The notes below the pieces were generated by a model that was given only the letters and a program-made list of their open reading frames with translations, did no database searches and was not told where the DNA came from. From the NCBI GenBank assembly GCA_038380435.1, contig JAWZYU010000034.1:23229404-23293403 (forward strand): a stretch of DNA of 64,000 nt, in the 5' to 3' direction. Positions 34,859 through 47,193 of the stretch are shown piece by piece. Numbering within the stretch: position 1 is the stretch's first letter; every line of letters starts with the position of its first letter. Both the position numbers and the translations under genes were made by a program. Source of the DNA: Ryuthela nishihirai. Lineage: Eukaryota > Arthropoda > Arachnida > Araneae > Heptathelidae.

Positions 34859-35163
34859 TCAATAAATGTTCATGTTGAAAGGAAAAATTCCTTCATTAAG
34901 GAACTGATGAAATAAGTTGATGTGTACTCCACCAGATGTTTCGTGTTGCAAGAGTGGTGACAAAAAACATTGAGCTGTACGTGCTTGTTTCGTTAGTATT
35001 GCCATTTCCTGTATGTTGCATGACACAAAATCAGGAGAAATTGATGATTCACGTGGAACGCAGCCAAATGTTTGGCCTTGTATGTGATTACTCCACCTTA
35101 AAATGCACATAGACCGTCAGCAACGCAAATCTCTCTCGTTGAACTTTCAAATTGTCCCATTCT
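34859..35163 (-). pseudogene. right arm of the inverted repeat with unknown coding remnant
   Basis: The arm 35033-35163 pairs with 33701-33835. The minus-strand frame 34859-35110 extends the arm's peptide by about 50 residues (CVPRESSISPDFV, then a neutral stretch ending HQFLNEGIFPFN). I do not recognise it. The ~1.2 kb between arms holds poly-T/C-rich, loosely repeated segments around ccactgcaactct. Confidence 0.4.
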
Positions 35164-35399
35164 TTCTCCATTCCACTGCAACTCTGTTATTTTCCCTCTC
35201 CCTGCAGCTAATGATCCTAGCTTAAAACAAATAACTCCTGGTGACAAAAAAAGTTGTTTTAATAAAGTCCCTTCTCCACTGCAACTTACACAACTCTGTG
35301 TTAGATAGCTTTCTCTAACACAAAAGTCCGGCCTGAAATACCAACAAGCTCATTACCGAACTCTTTTTTTTTCTCTCTCTCGACTACTTAAATGAAAAA

Positions 35400-38300
35400 G
35401 GAACTGATGTCATACTTTGACATCAGTGTCTATTTTTAATTCTCTGATTCATTGGCATGACTCACTGATTTAACCAAAAAGGAAGTGATGTCATACTTTG
35501 ACATCAGTGTCTATTTTTAATTCTCTGATTCATTGGCATGAGTCACTGATTTAACCAAAAAGGAAGTGATGTCATACTTTGACATCAGTGTCTATTTTTA
35601 ATTCTCTGATTCATTGGCATGACTCACTGATTTAACCAAAAAGGAAGTGATGTCATACTTTGACATCAGTGTCTATTTTTAATTCTCTGATTCATTGGCA
35701 TGAGTCACTGATTTAACCAAAAAGGAAGTGATGTCATACTTTGACATCAGTGTCTATTTTTAATTCTCTGATTCATTGGCATGACTCACTGATTTAACAA
35801 AAAAGGAAGTGATGTCATACCTTGACATCAGTGTCTATTTTTAATTCTCTGATTCATTGGCATGACTCACTGATTTAACCAAAAAGGAAGTGATGTCATA
35901 CTTTGACATCAGTGTCTATTTTTAATTCTCTGATTCATTGGCATGACTCACTGATTTAACCAAAAAGGAAGTGATGTCATACTTTGACATCAGTGTCTAT
36001 TTTTAATTCTCTGATTCATTGGCATGACTCACTGATTTAACCAAAAAGGAAGTGATGTCATACTTTGACATCAGTGTCTATTTTTAATTCTCTGATTCAT
36101 TGGCATGACTCACTGATTTAACCAAAAAGGAAGTGATGTCATACTTTGACATCAGTGTCTATTTTTAATTCTCTGATTCATTGGCATGACTCACTGATTT
36201 AACCAAAAAGGAAGTGATGTCATACTTTGACATCAGTGTCTATTTTTAACTCTCTGATTCATTGGCATGACTCACTGATTTAACCAAAAAGGAAGTGATG
36301 TCATACCTTGACATCAGTGTCTATTTTTAATTCTCTGATTCATTGGCATGACTCACTGATTTAACCAAAAAGGAAGTGATGTCATACTTTGACATCAGTG
36401 TCTATTTTTAATTCTCTGATTCATTGGCATGACTCACTGATTTAACCAAAAAGGAAGTGATGTCATACTTTGACATCAGTGTCTATTTTTAATTCTCTGA
36501 TTCATTGGCATGACTCACTGATTTAACCAAAAAGGAAGTGATGTCATACTTTGACATCAGTGTCTATTTTTAATTCTCTGATTCATTGGCATGACTCACT
36601 GATTTAACCAAAAAGGAAGTGATGTCATACTTTGACATCAGTGTCTATTTTTAATTCTCTGATTCATTGGCATGACTCACTGATTTAACCAAAAAGGAAG
36701 TGATGTCATACTTTGACATCAGTGTCTATTTTTAATTCTCTGATTCATTGGCATGACTCACTGATTTAACCAAAAAGGAAGTGATGTCATACTTTGACAT
36801 CAGTGTCTATTTTTAATTCTCTGATTCATTGGCATGACTCACTGATTTAACCAAAAAGGAAGTGATGTCATACTTTGACATCAGTGTCTATTTTTAATTC
36901 TCTGATTCATTGGCATGACTCACTGATTTAACCAAAAAGGAAGTGATGTCATACTTTGACATCAGTGTCTATTTTTAATTCTCTGATTCATTGGCATGAC
37001 TCACTGATTTAACCAAAAAGGAAGTGATGTCATACTTTGACATCAGTGTCTATTTTTAATTCTCTGATTCATTGGCATGACTCACTGATTTAACCAAAAA
37101 GGAAGTGATGTCATACTTTGACATCAGTGTCTATTTTTAATTCTCTGATTCATTGGCATGACTCACTGATTTAACCAAAAAGGAAGTGATGTCATACTTT
37201 GACATCAGTGTCTATTTTTAATTCTCTGATTCATTGGCATGACTCACTGATTTAACCAAAAAGGAAGTGATGTCATACTTTGACATCAGTGTCTATTTTT
37301 AATTCTCTGATTCATTGGCATGACTCACTGATTTAACCAAAAAGGAAGTGATGTCATACTTTGACATCAGTGTCTATTTTTAATTCTCTGATTCATTGGC
37401 ATGACTCACTGATTTAACCAAAAAGGAAGTGATGTCATACTTTGACATCAGTGTCTATTTTTAATTCTCTGATTCATTGGCATGACTCACTGATTTAACC
37501 AAAAAGGAAGTGATGTCATACTTTGACATCAGTGTCTATTTTTAATTCTCTGATTCATTGGCATGACTCACTGATTTAACCAAAAAGGAAGTGATGTCAT
37601 ACTTTGACATCAGTGTCTATTTTTAATTCTCTGATTCATTGGCATGACTCACTGATTTAACCAAAAAGCAAGTGATGTCATACTTTGACATCAGTGTCTA
37701 TTTTTAATTCTCTGATTCATTGGCATGACTCACTGATTTAACCAAAAAGGAAGTGATGTCATACTTTGACATCAGTGTCTATTTTTAATTCTCTGATTCA
37801 TTGGCATGACTCACTGATTTAACCAAAAAGGAAGTGATGTCATACTTTGACATCAGTGTCTATTTTTAATTCTCTGATTCATTGGCATGACTCACTGATT
37901 TAACCAAAAAGGAAGTGATGTCATACTTTGACATCAGTGTCTATTTTTAATTCTCTGATTCATTGGCATGACTCACTGATTTAACCAAAAAGGAAGTGAT
38001 GTCATACTTTGACATCAGTGTCTATTTTTAATTCTCTGATTCATTGGCATGACTCACTGATTTAACCAAAAAGGAAGTGATGTCATACTTTGACATCAGT
38101 GTCTATTTTTAATTCTCTGATTCATTGGCATGACTCACTGATTTAACCAAAAAGGAAGTGATGTCATACTTTGACATCAGTGTCTATTTTTAATTCTCTG
38201 ATTCATTGGCATGACTCACTGATTTAACCAAAAAGGAAGTGATGTCATACTTTGACATCAGTGTCTATTTTTAATTCTCTGATTCATTGGCATGACTCAC

Positions 38301-39345
38301 TGATTTAACCAAAAAGGAAGTGATGTCATACTTTGACATCAGTGTCTATTTTTAATTCTCTGATTCATTGGCATGACTCACTGATTTAACCAAAAAGGAA
38401 GTGATGTCATACTTTGACATCAGTGTCTATTTTTAATTCTCTGATTCATTGGCATGACTCACTGATTTAACCAAAAAGGAAGTGATGTCATACTTTGACA
38501 TCAGTGTCTATTTTTAATTCTCTGATTCATTGGCATGACTCACTGATTTAACCAAAAAGCAAGTGATGTCATACTTTGACATCAGTGTCTATTTTTAATT
38601 CTCTGATTCATTGGCATGACTCACTGATTTAACCAAAAAGGAAGTGATGTCATACTTTGACATCAGTGTCTATTTTTAATTCTCTGATTCATTGGCATGA
38701 CTCACTGATTTAACCAAAAAGGAAGTGATGTCATACTTTGACATCAGTGTCTATTTTTAATTCTCTGATTCATTGGCATGACTCACTGATTTAACCAAAA
38801 AGGAAGTGATGTCATACTTTGACATCAGTGTCTATTTTTAATTCTCTGATTCATTGGCATGACTCACTGATTTAACCAAAAAGGAAGTGATGTCATACTT
38901 TGACATCAGTGTCTATTTTTAATTCTCTGATTCATTGGCATGACTCACTGATTTAACCAAAAAGGAAGTGATGTCATACTTTGACATCAGTGTCTATTTT
39001 TAATTCTCTGATTCATTGGCATGACTCACTGATTTAACCAAAAAGGAAGTGATGTCATACTTTGACATCAGTGTCTATTTTTAATTCTCTGATTCATTGG
39101 CATGACTCACTGATTTAACCAAAAAGGAAGTGATGTCATACTTTGACATCAGTGTCTATTTTTAATTCTCTGATTCATTGGCATGACTCACTGATTTAAC
39201 CAAAAAGGAAGTGATGTCATACTTTGACATCAGTGTCTATTTTTAATTCTCTGATTCATTGGCATGATTGCACTCCTTTAACGAAAAAGGAAGTGATGTC
39301 ATACGTCTGAAGAAGCAAGATTTTTAATTCTCTGATTTGTTTTTT
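35400..39345. repeat. 81-bp satellite, about 48 tandem units
   Basis: Head-to-tail units starting ggaagtgatgtcatactttg, with exact 81-bp spacing (for example 35481, 35562). Units are nearly identical; rare variants include tgagtca for tgactca, gcaag for ggaag and ccttgaca for ctttgaca. Each unit holds an inverted repeat TGATGTCA/TGACATCA with a short loop and a TGACTCA motif. Though 81 is a multiple of three, all frames contain stops, so it is not coding. The last unit is degenerate. Confidence 0.98.
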
Positions 39346-39399
39346 CCCCCAACAAAGAGGGATAGACTTTTTATATCTTTTTTTTCACAGAATAGCAAA

Positions 39400-40555
39400 T
39401 GAAAAAGCCCAGTATTTAGAAGGGACAAATTTAGCAATACCAATGTTGAGTGATGCATAGGGCTGATACCAGCTGCTGATTGGTAAAAACTGAGACAGAT
39501 TATTTAATGTTCCACCTTCAGTTATTATAACTTGAAAATGATACATTATGCTTTATTTTTGGTCAACTTTTCTATAATAAAATTTTTAAAAAATTATTCC
39601 AAAATGTGAAAACTCTTAGTGTAATTGTGATCATTTCGGTTTTTTAATCTTTGAGGAAATTTGCTGATATATGTTAAGAACAGGTCTGTGCCAAGGCTGA
39701 GGCAATCACCCAGGGGGCCAATAGCAGAGGGACGCCACGATGGTTTTAATCCAATAATAAAACTGTTGTTTTCATTTACCAGACTTCGCAAAATTAATTC
39801 AAGTTGCATAGTACTTGTCCTCATTCATACTACTTGGTACTTCTAAAATATATTAAAATATAAAATAAATTCTGTTGATCATTATGTCTGTTTTATTCTA
39901 ATGCAAAAATACATAATGCTAAATTCTTTATTATCATGTGTTTTTGCATAATATTTATTTCATCAGCAATGAACATGACTTTGTTAAAATGAACTAAATT
40001 TAAACTTATTTGTTCAATTTTTTCTATTCATTAAATTAGAATGAGTATGGAGGTGCCAAATAATTTTCTTGCCCAGGGTACCAAAACAACTACGGACAGC
40101 ACTGCTAAGTTCTTAGCTTATTTGGACTACACTAGCCCAGCAACGTGACTGATAACTCCACCTTCGAGCTATCACGTGCGCCCAAGGGCTGTTCCAAGGG
40201 GCTGCTAAATCACTCTCTCATATTAGGCAACCTTTTGATTTTGATTACTTTTATATTCGTTCTATATTTAGAGTTAAGGAAATTAGAAAACTTAGCAGCA
40301 ATAATTCCAATTTAAGTAATTGATCTCAAAAGTTAATAAAAACAAGTTAAAACTAAAGCAATAACTGTTATGCTAAACTGTACTAATTACACCTAAGACT
40401 ATTTTCAGCATTCACGTGAAAATTAAGTTAATTATTAAGTGAAAATTAAGTTAATTTTCAGTAATTCTAAATGATATTTTTCAGAAAGAGTTAGCTTGCA
40501 AAGAGTGAGTTATGAAAGCTGAAAGAGCTTCCATAACTCTAGAAATACATACATA
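39400..40555. other. noncoding interval
   Basis: No supported gene; a cacccagggggccaat stretch near 39708 and cttgcccagggtacc near 40070 recall edges of unclassified repeats. The segment gtgaaaattaagttaatt is repeated near 40410-40460. Confidence 0.5.
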
Positions 40556-40578
40556 AAAAATCCTCATGCAGCCATAGG

Positions 40579-41024
40579 CTACAAAGGTCCAACCAGACTT
40601 TGTAATTTTCCTCTCCAGACATGTCTCTTTTGAGCTACTGCTGCTGCATTTGCCCACTCTAGGCCAATTCTAGCAAGGTCATGTTTGATATTGTCTGTCC
40701 ATTGCATCCTAGGTCTCCCACTTTTTCTGATACCGTTAGGTACAATGTTCTTAATCCTCTTTGCCAGTCTGCAGCTATGCATACGGACAACATGGCGAAA
40801 CCAACGCAGTCTCTCTCTGCACAATATGCTGCTCAAAAGAGGTTGATGACTCCTTCTAATCTCATCATTACATTCAGTATCTTGGGCATTAGGCGGTTAA
40901 AGTCAAACCGCCTAATGCCAAAGATACTGTGTAAGCATCTAGAATCAAAGGCATAAAGTTTCTTGTTATCCTGCTTACAAAGGGTCCATGTTTCGCTACC
41001 ATAACTAACCTTAGAAAGAACCAA
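40579..41024 (-). pseudogene. RTE-like C-terminal region
   Basis: Frames 41024-40833 (YGSETWTLCKQDN) and 40836-40579 (CRERLRWFRHVVRM, RKSGRPRMQWTDNIK) give the conserved C-terminal part of the LINE protein, with a frame break between them. Confidence 0.85.
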
Positions 41025-42995
41025 ACTATTCTACATCCTAATTTTAGCCTTTAGGTGTATACGCCTATTTCTCCACACTCTCCATAGATTCTTAAATGTC
41101 CCAGTGGCAAATCTCATGCCGCACTTCAACAGTTTCTGTTACATAGCTCCCAAGAAAATTAAATTGAGACACTTGCTCAAAAGTACAGCCATTCAAAACA
41201 ACTGAAGCACCAGTTGTCTGATCAATTTTCATCACTTTAATTTTTTTTCACAGTTTATCACCAAACCTACGAAAGTCATCTCATCAACATCAGTAACCAA
41301 CAGAGCCAAATCATCTGCATAATCTAAATCAGAAATTTTGAAATATCTAGATCATTTAAGGCCGAAATCTTTTCCTTGCAAATAATTTCGCGTTACATAA
41401 TCAATAACCAAAGAGAAAAGGATACAAAATGCACCCTTGTCTAACTCCACCAGCAATGCTAAACCAATCGCTGCAAGACGTACCAACTCTCACACACGAC
41501 TTAGTGTTATTAGAGAGAGCTCTCATTACATTAACTAACTTATCAGGATTACCTGTAACAGAAAGTAAACTAATTCCCCTATAATTATCATAAAAACTGC
41601 GATCACTTTTTTTAAAAATTGGAACAATGATAGCTCTAGTAAAATCCTAAGGAACAACACCTTTCTCATAAAAAATATTCAAAATTTCAGTCAGCCATGT
41701 GACAACACAAATGTTCTCAGCTCTAAGCATTTCGGTGGCGATTTCGTCCACCCCTGGGGATTTATGCAGTTTTAATTCAGAAATAGCCAATGCGACTTCG
41801 GAATGCGGTAAGGGCCATCATAAAAGCCAGTAATGCATCTATCCTCATTACAATGGGAGTAGAAATAATCGCATCAGTTAGAACATCTCTGAAACGCTCA
41901 GTCCACCTAGCCATCACAGAATCCTAACCTTCAACCACCTTGTCATATTTATCCCTCAATCCCTGTGCACTTGTCTGTTTTTTCCCACATAAAACATTAA
42001 CAATCTGGTACAACCCCCTGCTGTTGTGCTGTCTAACTACTTCCTCTGCTATGTCAGCCAAGCTATCAAGCCAAAGATTCTTATCAGCTGTTAACTGATT
42101 CTTTACATATATATTAAACTCGTTGTATATACATGGGTTTCACCTGATGGGTTGCACAGGAATATAATAGATTAAATTTTAATTAACAGCAAATGAGCTA
42201 GTTCAGTTAGGAATACCAGATCACATAGGGGAGCCAAAATTGTGTCTGACCATTAACTGGTCAAAAGTGTCTTGCAGCTGAAGCTCAAGAAATGTCATGC
42301 CTTCTGTTAGGGCTAGTAGGGTGTTGATTCATATTAATCCTGCACTTCCTTCTTTCAAAAATGATTTTCATAGCACCCAAATAATTTTATTTCCTTTTAC
42401 CCAAAAGATTGCTGTTGATTTCAAGAAAAGCCTGTTTAAACTGATCCCATACTTTCTCAACTACAGCAGTAAGCAAACCACGATTGTCATAATGACTAAG
42501 TAGCCTATCATGGTATGCTTTGGCTATATCGGGATCTTTCAGACCTTCAGTGTTGAAGGTAATTTTCTTTACCTTAGCACATTTCTTATGCTTCTGCTGC
42601 AAGACACTTTTGACCAGATAATGGCCATACCCAATTTCGGCCCCCTTTTATTATCTGGTATTCCTAACTGAACTAGCCCATTTGCTGTTAATTGGAATAT
42701 AATCTATCATATTCTTGTGCAACCCATCAGGTGAAACCCATGTATATTTATAAATTTCTCGGTGTTTGTAGTATGTGTTAGTTATTTGTAAACCCTTAAG
42801 TTTACTTACTTGTAGGAGACGTTCCCCATTGTGATTGGAACCACCAATGCCAAAGGGACTTAAAACTCCTGCTCAAAAGTCATAGTCAGTACCAACTTTA
42901 GCACTAAATTCCACCTAGCACAAGAGAAATATCTCTTCTTCACAGAATTCAAAATATCCCGAAGCTGGCTGTAAAACGTATCCTTTTCGTTCTCA

Positions 42996-43619
42996 TCAGT
43001 CCTCTGTGGGGGCATAACAACAGATGACATTTAAGTTTTTAATATTTGTTGCAAATTTTACTGTAAGAAATCTTTCATTAATGCAGTCATATCCTATAAG
43101 AGCATCACTGACGTGTATGCTGAGAAGCAAACCTACACCTTGGAGATGCTTTCCATCCTCCCTCCCTGAAAAGAGAAATTTAAAGTTATTTTTAAGTATC
43201 TCACTTTTACCTGTCCATCTGGTTTCTTGCAAGCCTAGAATATCTAGGTTACAACTCGGGAATACCCACGTGAGGACATCAAGAGAATAATCTCTAGATA
43301 ATGTGCTCAAGTTCCACGTTCCTGCAGATAGAAAATGATTAGTAGGATTTTTAAAAAAACTATGTTTATTGAGATAGGTAGGGCCAACAATATCAAACAG
43401 CCCCCTGATCGCAGGCATGGGGCAAAGACCTGTTCCTCCTCCGCTAAAGGATGAAGTCACCGATGCTGGTAGGAATTTCAGGCACCACCTTTTCAAGTGG
43501 ACTTTCTCAAGAGCCATATGGCCTGCCTGTGACACATTACTCCAGTTTAGGCTTGACGATGCCCAACTAGCTAAGTAATGCTCAGATACCTGCGATGGCC
43601 TCTGATTAGGATTATCCAC
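42996..43619 (-). pseudogene. RTE-like N-terminal and endonuclease segment, open
   Basis: 207 open residues beginning MDNPNQRPSQ. The first ~105 residues match the N-terminal unknown segment of the first copy; the frame then continues without interruption through SAGTW into the endonuclease (LGLQETRWTGK, VICCYAPTED). This shows that the N-terminal segment and endonuclease belong to one protein and that the first copy carries a break at that junction. Confidence 0.85.
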
Positions 43620-44439
43620 CAGCTGATATAAGGTATCCCATGCCTCTGTTCACTTAGGGCTGGCAACCCAGAAGCAAACAGAAAACACAGCGGCAGATTC
43701 TCCCTCAACAGAGGCCCACCAGTGCAGCAAGTCCAGGATCCATAATCAAGCTCAAATCCATAAAGAAGTCCAGTCTAGTAGGTATAAATGGTCAGCACCA
43801 GGACCCTGTGAAGTTGACCACTCCTCAGCAGGGTTGAAAAAAAAAAGAAAAAAGTGGCCATAGATGACCAGATCAGTAGGCCATACTGAACTGGCAGCCC
43901 TCCCCTTCCGTTCCCTTCCAAAAGAGAATATCTGTTTTGAACGGTACTAATGGCCTGCACGACGAGAAGGCGGGGTCGGACATTAGGTGCTAGACATGGC
44001 CGGTTCTGTGCATCATCACTGGGGATTGGTACACAGCTCTCCTTCCAGTTTATGCCTAGCTACCATTTACAGATCCTCTTGAAATAGTGAACGCATATTA
44101 TTGGAAATTAAGATTTAAATAGTTTACTTATGTTCCTAAAATTATTTTCAGTTATATATTTTCATAAAAATATTATTCAACCCTTCCAGTGTCCACGTCA
44201 TCTGCATACGTTCAGAGAATCTAAATTGAGAGGCCAAGGATGTGTGTATCCGATTTTCAGTACAACAAAAAAAAAAATCAATTTTTTTAAAAATAAAAAT
44301 TTCCGTTGTAATTTATATATATATATTTTAAAAATATATAATTCAGGTTTCAAAAATAATATTGGTTTTTAGTTTGATGCATATTTTATTAAACTAGAGT
44401 AAAAATAATTTATAAAGCCATCTGATTGCCATTTCTTAG

Positions 44440-44605
44440 AAGCACTAAACGGTATTGCCGATTTGCTGAAGCAACCTTCTGATTTAAGCTCACAAGTTTC
44501 ATTTGAACTATTATGAAGAAATTTTTTCTTAAAATTTCGAAAATCTCCTAAAAATTAACAAAAATAATTTTATTTTTAAAAACATAGGTTTTGAAATAAT
44601 ATAAT
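44440..44605 (+). repeat. interspersed repeat R3, partial copy
   Basis: ggtattgccgatttgctgaa and onward matches, in reverse complement, 55440-55560. A SINE A follows directly at 44611. Confidence 0.6.
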
Positions 44606-44610
44606 AATAA

Positions 44611-44804
44611 TACCCCCTCAAGCAGCTGCTTGCCACAGAGGTCTGACAGGAGCCTGTCAGTTTATATGCCACAGTAGGAGATCTGAGAGGATGGCAGGAC
44701 CTCAGCAGAAAAACGACACACACACACATCCATGCCTAATACCGGGGCTCGAGCCCAGGTCCCTTAGATCAGTAGCCAAGTGTGCAAACCACTCGGCCAC
44801 GGGA
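44611..44804 (-). mobile_element. SINE A, complete copy
   Basis: As 30903-31095, with an (ac)n expansion after the body start. Confidence 0.92.
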
Positions 44805-44809
44805 AAGTA

Positions 44810-45705
44810 GTACAAAATACGTACCGCCATTTTATTTCCCGTCATAAACCTATTTCAGTATTCCCAAGTGTTTTTTATCATTTTTCCCAGCATTCAATGC
44901 ATCTTTCGGCGTTAAAATCGAAACTGGAAGTAAACACATCCTAGAAATTCTGGTTGCATCTGCATTTAATTAGTTATGCTTAAGGCAAGCAAGAGCAGAT
45001 GGCTGACACGTGGAATCTCCGTTGCGTGTGCTATTATAAGAGTTTATTTTTGGAAATTAGCGATCTTTTGGCCGATCGATGAGTATTGATTTTTTCATGC
45101 TACATCGTGTGGTCGGCCTACAACTTATTGCTGTGGATATTTTAACATCGCATTTGGCTAGGTGTTGATTTTTATTTTATTATTTATTACTTTTCCAGCG
45201 AAACTTTGATCTAGTATCATTTCCTGAAAATAAATCGGGTTTTGGATATGGAAGCAAATTAATTTCTGCAGATATATTTGTGTTAGTTAGCGATCTTTCG
45301 ATCGACTGATTCATCGATCTCTCCGAGTTATGCTAGTCGAAGGCCGGCTTAAAAGTTGTAGCGGATATTTTATTTAACATCCCATTAGGTTATATGTAAT
45401 TCTTATTATTTCTTGTTTTTTTTTTATTAAAAAATCTTTGAGTTTGTACCGTTTTCTGAAAATGAATGTCTTGGTTACGGAAGCAAAATAGACTTCCTTG
45501 CTACAGAAATCAGCCGTCATATGGGAGGGCAATTTTGGGACGGCGTCCCCTGCGCTAAACTCACGTCGGAAGTTTCACCCCCCTCCCCCCAGTATCTTGG
45601 CTGTGCTACACAGACGATATAACGCTGTTTTTTTTTTGCTTTGGTGCACAAACCTTTCTGCACTTAGCCAAGATCGCCAAACTTCAACACCCAAAGATAA
45701 AATTC
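44810..45705. other. noncoding interval
   Basis: Two loosely similar passages (45050-45130 and 45290-45370: gttagcgatcttt, cgatcgatgag) suggest an old internal duplication. No gene supported. Confidence 0.45.
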
Positions 45706-45709
45706 ATAA

Positions 45710-45926
45710 TACACCTATCCCTCGATTTACACTGAAGATAGGTTCCGCACAAAACCGTGTAAATCGAAATCCGTGTAATCGATATCAAAACCGTGTAAAA
45801 CGAAAAAAACACTAAAATGTTCCTAATTCAGTTTCGATTTACACGTTTTAATTTCGATTACACGGATTTCGATTTACACGGTTTTGTGCGGAACCTATCT
45901 TCAGTGTAAATCGAGGGATAGGTGTA
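45710..45926. mobile_element. palindromic MITE with TA ends
   Basis: A 217-bp element whose halves are near-perfect inverted repeats: tacacctatccctcgattta at the left and its complement at the right, about 70 bp each, around a short centre. TA at both tips fits a Tc1/mariner/pogo-type target site. Noncoding. Confidence 0.8.
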
Positions 45927-46149
45927 TTTAGTAAAAAAAGCAGCCAAGGAAGTTTATTTTTATTTCATAACCAGTTCAGAAAAACCCGTGAATGTGAGAA
46001 ATCCAAGTCACCTTGTATAACACTGGCTGTGTTTAAAATATATACCATACTGAAAAGAATCATTAAATGAAATAAAAATCATATTTCAGGTTGAATATTA
46101 TATTATTCAGGAGGAAATTTCCTTTCGATAAATATATAATTTAACTATT

Positions 46150-46598
46150 TTTATTCAGCAGTTTTTCCAAAATGGTCTTAATTGTATAGTGAGATCTTTT
46201 TTTTCACCATATCACATTAAAAAAGTCTTATTAAAATCAATATGCTTGGAAATTTATTTATATTATTTATTTTCCAAAAAATTCGTAATTAAATTCTGTT
46301 TAATTTGGTATATAACAGGACCTATTTCCGTTGATTGGTTATTTTTTTTTAAACTTCCAAAGTTGACTTGTTTATCTGACTCAGCACAATTGGCTAAAAG
46401 CCTGGAATTTTCTCAAAGTATGGACCAAGAAAAATATTACAAAACGAAAAAATTATTTACTTAAAACCAAAAAAAAAATAATTTTTTTGTTATTCAGAAA
46501 TATATAGTCCTTCTATTAGTGTGCATTGCAATCATTTCTGTCTATTAATTTTTTCAATATATTTTTATTTGTGTTGCCAGATGCATTTTTTTACTACA
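46150..46598 (+). repeat. interspersed repeat R3, left part
   Basis: Matches the reverse complement of about 55100-55420 (shared gttgacttgtttat, ttattcagaaata, catttctgtctatta, gttgccagatgcattttt). It continues at 51676 beyond the Polinton-like insertion. Confidence 0.8.
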
Positions 46599-46604
46599 TA
46601 ACTA
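46599..46604. repeat. 6-bp target site duplication, left
   Basis: TAACTA directly before the left TIR; the same six bases follow the right TIR at 51670-51675. Confidence 0.85.
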
Positions 46605-47077
46605 AGTAGTATAGTCACACCCGGGCAGCCCCCATAGTGCTTTCCCCTATGACGTCACAGGCCACGCCCGCTTCCGCCCCTATGACGTAACATGACGTAA
46701 TCATTACGTAACATGCCACGCCCTCTTTATTAATAATTCCTCCCCCTTGTTAAAAACCCTTCCCCTCAGTGGCGCCATCTTGTGACAATGAAGAGTACTA
46801 ATTCCCCAAAAAACCCTATTTTAATTCTAATTCTTCGATTTTTGATTTCTCCCTTTATAAAAAATTCCTCCCCCTTTTGAAAAAAAACCCTGGCGCCATC
46901 TGGTGCCTGTGAGGAACACTAATTCCCTCCCCCCGAAAAAAACCCTTATTCTAAATTCTTCGATTTTTGATTTTCCCCTATTAAAAACCCCTTATTAAAA
47001 CCCCCCTGGCGCCATCTGTTGACAATGAAGAGTACTATTTTCGGAAAAAAACCCTTATTTTAACTCTAATTTCCGAC
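46605..47077 (+). repeat. left terminal inverted repeat
   Basis: Pairs with 51192-51669. Outer ~130 bp: several TATGACGTAA/TGACGTCA sites. Inner part: three successive modules of roughly 110 bp, each with ggcgccatct followed by an aagagtacta-like stretch and ttcttcgatttttgattt. About nine in ten bases match the other end by eye. Confidence 0.93.
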
Positions 47078-47193
47078 CGGGACTACCCCATAGTGTTGTG
47101 CAGGTGTTGAAACGTAAACGGCAGAGACGTCTGTAGACCCTGCCTGTGTGAAGACAAGTGTTTTTGTCTCCAGACACTCGAACTAGTGCAACC

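Larger units (their letters stand above)
40559..44068 (-). mobile_element. second RTE-like LINE copy, decayed
   Basis: Same layout as 14736-18386, from the cctcatgcagcc 3' end to the gcctagctaccattt 5' end. The 3' two thirds (RT and C-terminal region) are full of small indels; the 5' third is very similar to the other copy. No clear target duplication was found. A lesion near 42130-42200 removes part of the coding region. Confidence 0.9.

Noticed and set aside
35400..39345. CRISPR-like array
   Set aside because: The unit is entirely tandem with no unique spacers and lies in a eukaryotic genome; it is a satellite.
35400..39345. Coding repeat (81 bp equals 27 codons)
   Set aside because: All frames contain stops in each unit.
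44130..44372. Plus-strand open frame of 80 residues
   Set aside because: Low-complexity, AT-rich, without conserved motifs.
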